Shown here piece after piece: positions 1 to 6,791 of a stretch of DNA of 8,773 nt. Each line of letters opens with the position of its first letter. Position 1 is the stretch's first letter. This stretch comes from an uncultured Fusobacteriaceae bacterium (lineage in GTDB: Bacteria > Fusobacteriota > Fusobacteriia > Fusobacteriales > Fusobacteriaceae), in contig CAMTJB010000028.1 of NCBI GenBank assembly GCA_947072715.1, positions 1-8,773 on the forward strand, read 5' to 3'. The position numbers were made by a program, and so were the translations under genes. The notes under the pieces were generated by a model, which was not told the DNA's origin, did not search any database, and saw only the letters and a list, made by a program, of their open reading frames with translations.

Positions 1-98
1 GACTATAAGTTTTATAATATATAAATTATAAATTTTTTAAAGAGTTTTTTAACTTTTTTTAAGATTCATATTTTAATTATATTTTATAATACTTATGG
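1..98 (+). promoter_or_regulatory. Possible 3' end of a guanine-class purine riboswitch with antiterminator pairing
   Basis: Positions 1-10 read GACTATAAGT. This matches the conserved 3' end of purine riboswitch aptamers (GACUAY followed by the P1 3' strand, as in xpt GACUAUGGGUG). If so, C3 corresponds to the ligand-pairing nucleotide (C74 in xpt), which predicts guanine/hypoxanthine rather than adenine binding. Bases 4-10 would be the P1 3' strand, whose partner ACTTATA would lie off the left edge. The same strand can instead pair downstream: 3-10 with 91-98 (one G-U pair), then one mismatch, then 12-17 with 84-89. That alternative helix takes the first two G's of the terminator stem at 97, as an antiterminator should. 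Only about ten bases of the roughly 66-nt aptamer are visible, so the identification is an inference, supported by the purine operon downstream. Confidence 0.45.
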
Positions 99-124
99 GA
101 AAATCTGAGATTTTCCCTTTTTTT
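97..124 (+). terminator. Intrinsic terminator 1, probably the riboswitch expression platform
   Basis: A perfect 9-bp stem, GGGAAAATC (97-105) with GATTTTCCC (109-117), closes a 3-nt TGA loop and is followed at once by seven T's (118-124). This is a textbook Rho-independent terminator. No coding region ends in the 96 bases before it. It therefore either ends a gene lying left of the window or acts as the conditional terminator of the purine leader. The second reading is favoured by the 8-bp complementarity of 91-98 to the putative riboswitch P1 strand at 3-10. Confidence 0.85.
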
Positions 125-154
125 ATAAAAAATTTTTTAAAGGAGATCGTATAA

Positions 155-328
155 ATGAATTTTAAAATTGATATAAAGAAATTAAGAAAAAAATTTACTT
201 TGATGTTTAATAATCCATTGGTCTTTTTCTTTGTAACAAGTACGAATAAATTTTTTATAAATAAGATAGCTAAAGTTGTGTCTAAAAATAATATGTTAAT
301 AAAAATGCAATACGAATTCACTTTCTAG
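155..328 (+). CDS. Small leader ORF, 57 aa, unknown function
   Basis: The frame opens with ATG nine bases after a strong AAGGAG ribosome site (140-145), runs 57 codons and ends at TAG 326-328. The product begins MNFKIDIKKLRKKF and ends MQYEFTF. It is strongly basic (ten Lys, one Arg, one Asp, one Glu) and rich in Phe (ten), with a short hydrophobic patch LVFFFV around residues 22-27 but no convincing full membrane segment or signal peptide. I do not recognise a family. Its last codons form the 5' arm of terminator 2 and its stop codon lies in that hairpin's loop. A ribosome finishing the frame would therefore prevent the hairpin from folding. It may be a leader peptide that couples translation to read-through into purE, an independent small protein with its own terminator, or a chance frame in AT-rich DNA. 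The ribosome site argues against pure chance. Confidence 0.4.
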   Translation: MNFKIDIKKLRKKFTLMFNNPLVFFFVTSTNKFFINKIAKVVSKNNMLIKMQYEFTF

Positions 329-348
329 TGGTCCGTATTGCATTTTTT
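301..348 (+). terminator. Intrinsic terminator 2, between the small ORF and purE
   Basis: A 10-bp perfect stem, ATGCAATACG (305-314) with CGTATTGCAT (334-343), extends by four A-T pairs (301-304 with 344-347). The 19-nt apical region contains a second small helix, CACT (319-322) with AGTG (327-330), around a TTCT loop. The descending arm runs into six T's (343-348), giving a U tract on the + strand. The A run on the ascending side makes it usable in both directions, although no minus-strand gene is evident nearby. It lies 43 bases before the purE start, so transcripts from upstream must read through it to express the operon. Confidence 0.85.
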
Positions 349-390
349 ATTATAAAGTAAAAAAAATCAAATATTTTAATTGGAGGATTT

Positions 391-882
391 ATGAGTAAAG
401 TAAGTATCGTTATGGGAAGCAAATCAGATTTACCTACTATGAGTAAATGTGTTGAAATTTTAGATTTAATGAAAATTGATTATGAAATAAAAGTTATATC
501 AGCTCACAGAACCCCTGAATATCTTTTTGAATATGCTAAAGCTGCTGAATCCAATGGAATTTCTATTATTATAGCTGCTGCTGGAGGAGCTGCTCACCTA
601 CCTGGTGTCATTGCTGGTTTAACACTTCTTCCTGTTATTGGGGTTCCTATTAATTCTACTCCTTTAAATGGACTAGACTCACTTTTATCTATAGTTCAAA
701 TGCCTGGTGGAGTACCTGTTGCAACTGTATCTATTGGAGAACCAGGTGCTAAAAATGCTGGTATACTTGCCACGCATATACTTGCACTTAATGATAGTGA
801 ACTTAAAAGACGTTTATCACTTTTTAGAGAGAGTATAAAAGTTGACTTAATACAAAATTCAAATATAAATTTAAATTTTTAA
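391..882 (+). CDS. purE: N5-carboxyaminoimidazole ribonucleotide mutase (PurE, class I)
   Basis: PurE interconverts N5-CAIR and CAIR in the cytoplasm, step 6 of de novo purine synthesis, as an octamer. The 163-residue product has the usual family length. It shows the nucleotide-binding start MGSKSD (8-13), the active-site SAHRTP (37-42, His39) and GGAAHLPG (65-72, His69), then the loop [21 protein letters not shown] (92-112) and the helix GAKNAGILA. The MP-G-PVATV pattern indicates class I, the bacterial mutase, rather than the class II AIR carboxylase. Class I enzymes normally receive N5-CAIR from PurK, which is not encoded in this window. The ATG follows a GGAGG site (382-386) by four bases. 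It is the first biosynthetic gene of the operon, behind the two-terminator leader. The last dozen residues (Asn/Leu/Ile rich) are a variable tail. Confidence 0.97.
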   Translation: MSKVSIVMGSKSDLPTMSKCVEILDLMKIDYEIKVISAHRTPEYLFEYAKAAESNGISIIIAAAGGAAHLPGVIAGLTLLPVIGVPINSTPLNGLDSLLSIVQMPGGVPVATVSIGEPGAKNAGILATHILALNDSELKRRLSLFRESIKVDLIQNSNINLNF

Positions 883-919
883 CAATTAAAAATGAAATTC
901 TTTATACTTAAGTTAATTT

Positions 920-924
920 GGAGG
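920..924 (+). promoter_or_regulatory. Ribosome binding site deciding the purL start
   Basis: GGAGG lies four bases before ATG 929 but only one base before the in-frame GTG at 926. A one-base spacing is too short, so ATG 929 is the better start. Confidence 0.75.
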
Positions 925-928
925 AGTG

Positions 929-3900
929 ATGAATAAAAGAGTTTTTGTAAAAAAGAGAAAAGATTTTCTTGTTGAAAGTTATTCTCTTTTAGAAGAATTA
1001 AAAGAAAATTTAAAAGAGACAAATTTAAAAAGTTTAGATATTTATAATATCTATGACATTTTAAATATAAATGAAGCTGATTTTCTTCTTCTTAAAGAAA
1101 AAATACTATCTGAAGTTGTAACAGATGAAGTATTTGAATCAATTGATTTATCTGGAAAGAATTATTTAGCCACTGAATTTTTACCAGGCCAATATGATCA
1201 GAGAGCTGATTCAGCTGAACAGTGTCTAGCTCTTTTAGAGACAGGTGCTGGAGTATCAATAAAAAGTGGTAGACTAATTGTTCTTCATGGGAATATAAAC
1301 TCTTTTGAAAAGATAAAAAAATACCTAATTAATCCAATTGAAAGTAGAGAAAAAAATCTTAATTTATTAGAGAAAGATAAACCTAATAACATTGAAAAAG
1401 TACCTTTCTTAGAAAATTTTAATAATTTAACTCAAGAGGAATTAAAAATATTTTTAAAAGACAACTCTTTATCACTTAATATAGAAGACTTACTACATAT
1501 TCAAAATTATTTTAAAAATATAGAGAAGAGAGCTCCTAGTGAGACTGAAATAAAAGTTTTAGACACTTACTGGTCTGATCATTGCCGTCATACAACTTTT
1601 GAAACTTACCTAAAAAATATAGTAGTGAAAGAAGGAAACTTACAAAATACAATTCAAAAATCTTTTGAAAAATATTTAGAGTTAAAAAAGATTTTAGGAA
1701 ATACAAGTAAACCAGTAACTCTTATGGATATGGCAACAATAGGGGGTAAATACTTAAAAAAAATAGGTAAACTAGAAGACCTAGAAAATTCAAAAGAAAA
1801 CAATGCTTGCAGTATTGAAGTTGATGTGGATGTTGATGGGAAAAAAGAAAAATATCTCCTTATGTTTAAAAATGAAACTCACAATCACCCTACAGAAATA
1901 GAGCCTTTTGGAGGAGCTAGTACTTGTATTGGTGGGGCTATTAGGGATCCTCTTTCTGGTAGAGCATATGTCTATCAAGCTATGAGAATAACAGGGGCTG
2001 CTGACATAACTGAAAACATCGAGAATACTCTTTCTAATAAGCTTCCTCAGAAAACTATATCTAAAGGAGCTGCTCAAGGTTATTCATCTTATGGAAATCA
2101 AATTGGTTTAGCTACAACATATGTAAGAGAGATTTTTCATCCAGGTTATAAGGCTAAAAGAATGGAAGTTGGGGCTGTTATTGGAGCTGTAAAAAAATCA
2201 GATATAAAAAGAGAAGACCCTACTCCTGGGGATTTAATTATAGTAATTGGGGGAAAAACAGGACGTGATGGTGTAGGAGGAGCTACTGGTTCCTCTAAAG
2301 AGCACAATGATCATTCTCTTGAAACTTGTTCATCTGAAGTTCAAAAAGGTAATGCCCCTATTGAGAGAAGAATTCAAAGATTATTTAAAAATCCTAAAGT
2401 TACTAAACTTATAAAAAAATCTAATGACTTTGGTGCTGGAGGAGTATCTGTTGCAATTGGAGAGATAGCTGATGGTGTTCATATTATCCTTGATAATCTT
2501 CCTGTTAAATATGATGGGCTAAATGGAACAGAGTTAGCTATCTCAGAATCTCAAGAAAGAATGGCTGTAGTCATATCTAGTCAGGATAAAGATAATTTTT
2601 TTACTTATCTTAAACATGAAAATTTAGAGGGAGCTTTAGTTGGTACTGTAACAGATAATAATAGACTGGTTATAGTTTATAAAAATCAGAAAATAGTAGA
2701 TATTTGTCGTGACTTCTTAAATACAAATGGAGTTAGACAATCTCAAGATGTTCTTATAAACAGTAGCTATAATCCAATTGTAACTCCTGATTATAACAAA
2801 GAAAACTTTGAGGAGATGCTAGACTCTCTAAATGTTACGTGTCAAAGAGGGATGTCAGAGATGTTTGACTATTCTGTAGGTAGAGGAACTGTTTTACTCC
2901 CTTATGGTGGTGATAGACAGTTAACACAATCTGAAGCTAGTGTACAAAAGATTTCAACAAAGGGCTTCACTAATACATGCTCAATTATTTCCTATGGATT
3001 TAATCCATTTATTTCAGAAGCTTCACCATATCTTGGTAGTAGTTATGCTGTAGTAGAGTCTCTTTGTAAGATTACAGCAGTTGGGGGAGATTATAGAAAA
3101 GCTAGACTTAGCTTTCAAGAGTTCTTCGAGAAACTAAATGATTCTAATGAGAAATGGGGAAAACCAACTATGGCTCTACTTGGTGCTCTAGAGGCCCAAA
3201 TTAACTTTGAAACTCCTGCAATTGGAGGAAAAGACAGTATGAGTGGTACGTTTAATGATTTAGAAGTTCCACCTACTCTTATCTCATTTGCTGTGACAAC
3301 AGAACATGTTAAAAATATAATAAGTAAAGAATTTAACAAAAATTCTAAGTATGTATACCTTATACCACATAATAAAAATGCTGATGGAACACCTAATTAT
3401 AATCAATTAAAATCTAATATGGACTTCATTAGAGATAATATAAGAGATAAAAAAATTGTTTCTGCTGGTGTAGTTAGTTTTGGTGGATGGGGAGAAACAG
3501 TTGCTAAAATGAGTCTTGGAAATATGATATTTGGTGGTGATTTCAACTGTGACATCAACCCTTTAGAGGTACAAATTGGAAGTTTTGTTGTATCAACTAG
3601 GGATAAATTAGATAATTTTCCTTTACTAGGGGAATTAAATTATTCTGAATCTTTAAAAATTAATGGAATTGAATTTGATTTAGAAGATATAAAAAATATA
3701 AATGAAAAAAGGCTGGAAAAAATATATCCATATTTTGCTAAGCCTAATACAGATATTTTCAATGATATTCTTAAGCTTGAAAATAGAAAAAACGGTGAAA
3801 GAAGCTATTATAAAAATAAAATGGCTCAAATAATCTGCAACGAAGCTCCTCGAGTTTTAATAGTTGTCTTTCCTGGTACAAATTCAGAATTTGATACTGA

Positions 3901-4642
3901 AAAAGCTTTCCAGAGAGCTGGAGGTGAAACTGAAATTCTAGTATTTAATAACTCCTCATTGGAAGAGATTTCAAACTCTATTGATAGACTTGTAAAAAAA
4001 TTAGAACATTCACAAATATTTGCAATACCTGGTGGATTCAGTGCAGGGGATGAGCCTGATGGTTCTGGTAAGTTTATTGCAAATATTCTTCAAAATAAAA
4101 AAGTAGATTTAGCAATTAAAAAATTCTTAAAAAGACAAGGTTTAATTCTAGGAATTTGCAATGGGTTCCAAGCTCTCATAAAATCTGGATTACTCCCTTA
4201 TGGTAATACAAATGACATAAATGTAGAGTCTCCAACTCTTTTTAGAAATGATATTAATAGACATGTTTCTCGTATGATAAATACTAGAATATCTTCTAAC
4301 TCTTCACCTTGGTTATCTTCATATAAAATAGGAGATACTCATACATTACCAATATCTCATGGTGAAGGTAAGTTTGTTATAAGTGAAAAACTATATTTGG
4401 AGCTACTTCAAAATAATCAAATTGCAACTAGATATTGTGATGATAATGGACAAGTTTCTATGCATGAAGAGGTTAATTTAAACGGTGCTAATTATGCGGT
4501 GGAAGGGATACTTTCTCCTTGTGGACAAATATTTGGAAAGATGGCTCATAGTGAACGTTATGAAGAGGATTTATATAAAAATATTAGTGGTGAAAAGTTT
4601 CAAGATATATTTAAAAATGGTGTTAATTTTTTCAAAAAATAA
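929..4642 (+). CDS. purL: Phosphoribosylformylglycinamidine synthase, single-chain form (PurL)
   Basis: PurL converts FGAR, glutamine and ATP to FGAM (step 4). At 1237 residues it is the long form that fuses synthetase and glutaminase, close in length to streptococcal/clostridial long PurL and shorter than enterobacterial PurL (about 1295). In order it has an N-terminal PurS-like region (about 1-150) and a linker leading to YWSDHCRHTTF (214-224). The first AIRS-like half carries KNETHNHPTE (314-323), GRDGVGGATGSS (445-456) and NDFGAGG (499-505). The second half carries GGKDSMSG (766-773). The class I glutaminase domain starts near RVLIVVFPG (975), with GICNG (nucleophile Cys1077) and AHSERY, where His1207 and Glu1209 complete the triad. 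The ammonia channel is therefore internal and no PurS or PurQ subunit is needed. The frame is intact. It sits 46 nt after purE and 33 nt before purC. Confidence 0.97.
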   Translation: MNKRVFVKKRKDFLVESYSLLEELKENLKETNLKSLDIYNIYDILNINEADFLLLKEKILSEVVTDEVFESIDLSGKNYLATEFLPGQYDQRADSAEQCLALLETGAGVSIKSGRLIVLHGNINSFEKIKKYLINPIESREKNLNLLEKDKPNNIEKVPFLENFNNLTQEELKIFLKDNSLSLNIEDLLHIQNYFKNIEKRAPSETEIKVLDTYWSDHCRHTTFETYLKNIVVKEGNLQNTIQKSFEKYLELKKILGNTSKPVTLMDMATIGGKYLKKIGKLEDLENSKENNACSIEVDVDVDGKKEKYLLMFKNETHNHPTEIEPFGGASTCIGGAIRDPLSGRAYVYQAMRITGAADITENIENTLSNKLPQKTISKGAAQGYSSYGNQIGLATTYVREIFHPGYKAKRMEVGAVIGAVKKSDIKREDPTPGDLIIVIGGKTGRDGVGGATGSSKEHNDHSLETCSSEVQKGNAPIERRIQRLFKNPKVTKLIKKSNDFGAGGVSVAIGEIADGVHIILDNLPVKYDGLNGTELAISESQERMAVVISSQDKDNFFTYLKHENLEGALVGTVTDNNRLVIVYKNQKIVDICRDFLNTNGVRQSQDVLINSSYNPIVTPDYNKENFEEMLDSLNVTCQRGMSEMFDYSVGRGTVLLPYGGDRQLTQSEASVQKISTKGFTNTCSIISYGFNPFISEASPYLGSSYAVVESLCKITAVGGDYRKARLSFQEFFEKLNDSNEKWGKPTMALLGALEAQINFETPAIGGKDSMSGTFNDLEVPPTLISFAVTTEHVKNIISKEFNKNSKYVYLIPHNKNADGTPNYNQLKSNMDFIRDNIRDKKIVSAGVVSFGGWGETVAKMSLGNMIFGGDFNCDINPLEVQIGSFVVSTRDKLDNFPLLGELNYSESLKINGIEFDLEDIKNINEKRLEKIYPYFAKPNTDIFNDILKLENRKNGERSYYKNKMAQIICNEAPRVLIVVFPGTNSEFDTEKAFQRAGGETEILVFNNSSLEEISNSIDRLVKKLEHSQIFAIPGGFSAGDEPDGSGKFIANILQNKKVDLAIKKFLKRQGLILGICNGFQALIKSGLLPYGNTNDINVESPTLFRNDINRHVSRMINTRISSNSSPWLSSYKIGDTHTLPISHGEGKFVISEKLYLELLQNNQIATRYCDDNGQVSMHEEVNLNGANYAVEGILSPCGQIFGKMAHSERYEEDLYKNISGEKFQDIFKNGVNFFKK

Positions 4643-4675
4643 ATCAAATAACTTATATATTTTAGGAGGATTACA

Positions 4676-5377
4676 ATGCAAATGTACGAAGGAAAAGCAA
4701 AAAGAGTTTATTCAACAGAAAACCCTAACGAGGTAATAATATTTTACAAAGATGATGCTACTGCTTTTAATAATTTAAAGAAAGGTACTATAGTTAATAA
4801 GGGTATTTTAAATCATAAAATCACAACAAAAATATTTAATTATCTTGAAGAAAATGGTATTCCAACTCATATGATTAAAACAATTGATGAGAGAAATCAA
4901 CTTTGTAAAAAAGTTGAAATAATCCCTTTAGAAGTTATTGTTAGAAATACATTAGCTGGATCTACTGCTAAACTTTTAGGAATTAGTGAAGGGCTTGAAT
5001 TAAATTCACCAATCTTTGAAATTTGCTATAAAAAAGATGAGTTAAATGATCCTTTAATAAATGATTACCATGCTGTAGCTTTAGGATTAGCTACTAAAGA
5101 GGAGTTAGAAACAATCTATGCTTTAACAGCTAAAATAAATACTCTACTTATCGCTTTCTTTAAAAATATAGGAATAAAATTAGTAGATTTTAAGATTGAA
5201 TTTGGTAGAGATGTTAACAACAACATTATTCTTGCTGATGAGATATCTCCTGATTCTTGTAGATTATGGGATCTTAAAACTAATGAAAAAATGGATAAAG
5301 ATAGATTTAGAAGAGATCTTGGCAATGTTGAAGAAGCTTACATTGAAGTTTTAAATAGAATATTAGGGCAGTGGTAA
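4676..5377 (+). CDS. purC: SAICAR synthetase (PurC)
   Basis: PurC joins CAIR to aspartate with ATP to give SAICAR, step 7, using the direct product of PurE. The 233-residue protein has the compact bacterial length. It shows the ATP-site start YEGKAKRVY (4-12), the family signature [11 protein letters not shown] (86-96), the second signature [11 protein letters not shown] (169-179) and the metal/nucleotide segment [12 protein letters not shown] (188-199). All expected motifs are present and nothing is truncated. The ATG follows a near-ideal AGGAGG (4664-4669) by six bases. An overlapping + frame covering the end of purL and the start of purC is a shadow without family character. purC ends one base before purF, which implies cotranslation of the two. 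Confidence 0.97.
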   Translation: MQMYEGKAKRVYSTENPNEVIIFYKDDATAFNNLKKGTIVNKGILNHKITTKIFNYLEENGIPTHMIKTIDERNQLCKKVEIIPLEVIVRNTLAGSTAKLLGISEGLELNSPIFEICYKKDELNDPLINDYHAVALGLATKEELETIYALTAKINTLLIAFFKNIGIKLVDFKIEFGRDVNNNIILADEISPDSCRLWDLKTNEKMDKDRFRRDLGNVEEAYIEVLNRILGQW

Positions 5378-5378
5378 G

Positions 5379-6791
5379 ATGCTAAAAGGTACTCAGTATT
5401 TCTTAAATGGAAAAATTAAAGAGGAGTGTGGTGTTTTTGGAATATTTCATAACGATAATCCTGCTAACTTTATTTATTATGGTTTACACGCTCTTCAACA
5501 TAGGGGACAAGAGGGAGTTGGAATTGCAACTTCTGATAGCAAAGAGATCTTTAGATTAAGAGGTGAAGGCTTAGTTACAGATATTTTTAACAATGAAAAT
5601 CTTGAAACTTTAAAAGGAAATATGGGTATAGGTCATGTGAGATATGCAACTTTTGGAGGAGCTGGAATTGATAATGTACAACCTCTACTTATTAGATCTC
5701 ATATGTGGAACTTTGTAATTGCTCACAATGGAAATATTGTTAATGCTGAGGAGTTGAAACAGGAGCTGGAGTTTAAAGGGAGTGTTTTCCAATGTACTTC
5801 AGATAGTGAAATAATTGGTCACTTAATTCAAAGAGAAACTGGCAACTTAGAAGAGAGAATTTTAAAAGCCCTTCCTAAATTAGAAGGGGCATTCTCCTTT
5901 TTAATTATGGATAACAACAATATTTTTGCCATAAGAGATAAAAATGGTTTAAGACCTTTATCTATAGCAAAATTAAATGGTGGATACGCTATAAGTTCTG
6001 AGACATCTGCATTTGATATTACAGGGGCTCAATTTATAAGATCTATTGAACCAGGAGAAGTTGTTAAAATTTCTAAAGAGGGACTCACTTCTAAAAAATA
6101 TACAGAAGATACTCAAAGTAAGATGTGTGCTATGGAATATATTTATTTTTCTAGACCTGATAGCAATATTAACTCCTTAAACGTTCATGCTTCAAGAAGA
6201 AAGTGTGGCTCTCTACTTGCTAAAGAGTCAAAAGTAGATGCAGATATTATTATTGGAGTTCCTGATTCCTCTATATCAGCTGCTATGGGATTCTCTGATG
6301 AAACTGGTATTCCATATGAATTAGGTCTCATAAAAAGTAGATATGTTGGTAGAACTTTTATAAAACCTACTCAAACTTTAAGAGAAAAAGGCGTAAAGAT
6401 GAAACTCTCTGCAATTGAATCTATTGTAAAAGGAAAAAGAATTGTTTTAGTTGATGATTCAATAGTTAGAGGAACAACATCTAAACAGATAGTTAAACTT
6501 TTAAAAGAGGCTGGAGCCCTTGAAATTCATATGAGAATTGCTTCTCCTCCTATTATTAGTCCTTGCTTCTATGGTGTTGATACATCTACTTTTCAAGAAC
6601 TTATTAGCAGTAGACTAAAAGTAGAAGCTTTACGTGAATATATTGATGCTGATTCTTTAGCCTTTCTATCTATGGATGGTTTAAAGAAAAGTCTTGGAGA
6701 AAATATCTGCTTAGCTTGCTTTAGCGGTGAATATCCAACACCTGTCTTCAATTTAATAAATAACTTAAAAAGAGGAGAAAATTGTGAGTAA
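5379..6791 (+). CDS. purF: Amidophosphoribosyltransferase (PurF), iron-sulfur type
   Basis: PurF makes 5-phosphoribosylamine from PRPP and glutamine, the committed first step and usual target of nucleotide feedback. Residues 1-16 resemble the cleaved propeptide of Bacillus PurF, ending EE before CGVFGI, so Cys17 would become the N-terminal nucleophile of the Ntn glutaminase. Further glutaminase motifs are HALQHRGQEG, HVRYAT (86-91) and AHNGN (115-119). The phosphoribosyltransferase domain has the PRPP loop IVLVDDSIVRGTT (355-367). Cys250, Cys396, Cys444 and Cys447 (in CLAC) match the four ligands of the [4Fe-4S] cluster in Bacillus PurF, which suggests an oxygen-sensitive enzyme. The start lies one base after the purC stop, with only a weak AGGG (5365-5368) upstream, so translation probably depends on coupling to purC. 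The length, 470 residues, is typical. Confidence 0.97.
   Translation: MLKGTQYFLNGKIKEECGVFGIFHNDNPANFIYYGLHALQHRGQEGVGIATSDSKEIFRLRGEGLVTDIFNNENLETLKGNMGIGHVRYATFGGAGIDNVQPLLIRSHMWNFVIAHNGNIVNAEELKQELEFKGSVFQCTSDSEIIGHLIQRETGNLEERILKALPKLEGAFSFLIMDNNNIFAIRDKNGLRPLSIAKLNGGYAISSETSAFDITGAQFIRSIEPGEVVKISKEGLTSKKYTEDTQSKMCAMEYIYFSRPDSNINSLNVHASRRKCGSLLAKESKVDADIIIGVPDSSISAAMGFSDETGIPYELGLIKSRYVGRTFIKPTQTLREKGVKMKLSAIESIVKGKRIVLVDDSIVRGTTSKQIVKLLKEAGALEIHMRIASPPIISPCFYGVDTSTFQELISSRLKVEALREYIDADSLAFLSMDGLKKSLGENICLACFSGEYPTPVFNLINNLKRGENCE
6773..6777 (+). promoter_or_regulatory. Ribosome binding site deciding the GTG start of purM
   Basis: AGGAG, inside the 3' end of purF, lies six bases before GTG 6784. 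The next in-frame ATG, at 6799, would be 21 bases away, so the GTG is the likely start. Confidence 0.75.

Noticed and set aside
39..60. Weak hairpin AAAGAGTT/AACTTTTT followed by T's
   Set aside because: It has only one G-C pair plus a G-U pair, so it is too unstable to call a terminator. It is likely a by-product of A/T runs.
85..97. TATAAT at 85-90 as a -10 promoter box with a start near G97
   Set aside because: The -35 position holds AGATTC or AAGATT, a poor match. A start there would place the terminator stem at the very 5' end of the RNA. In DNA this AT-rich such a hexamer is expected by chance, and the riboswitch reading explains the region better, but it is not fully excluded.
241..317. 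TACGAAT repeated at 241-247 and 311-317, reminiscent of half a PurR box
   Set aside because: The PurBox consensus core is CCGAAC in a longer AT context and occurs as a spaced inverted pair. These copies are direct repeats with a mismatched core, and the second is part of the terminator stem.
73..321. 82-codon open frame on the minus strand across the leader
   Set aside because: It lacks a ribosome site at its 5' end, starts inside the terminator 2 hairpin, and its Phe/Ile/Lys-rich product is what AT-rich antisense DNA yields. The + strand frame at 155-328 has a much better start.
926..928. GTG at 926 as the purL start
   Set aside because: It is only one base after the GGAGG. ATG 929 has acceptable spacing, and the two differ by one residue.
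1790..2077. Antisense open frames inside purL, purC and purM (for example 1790-2077, 3115-3339, 5116-5325, 6828-7043)
   Set aside because: They lie opposite well-conserved catalytic coding sequence and have no family resemblance or operon logic. They are shadows of the real genes.
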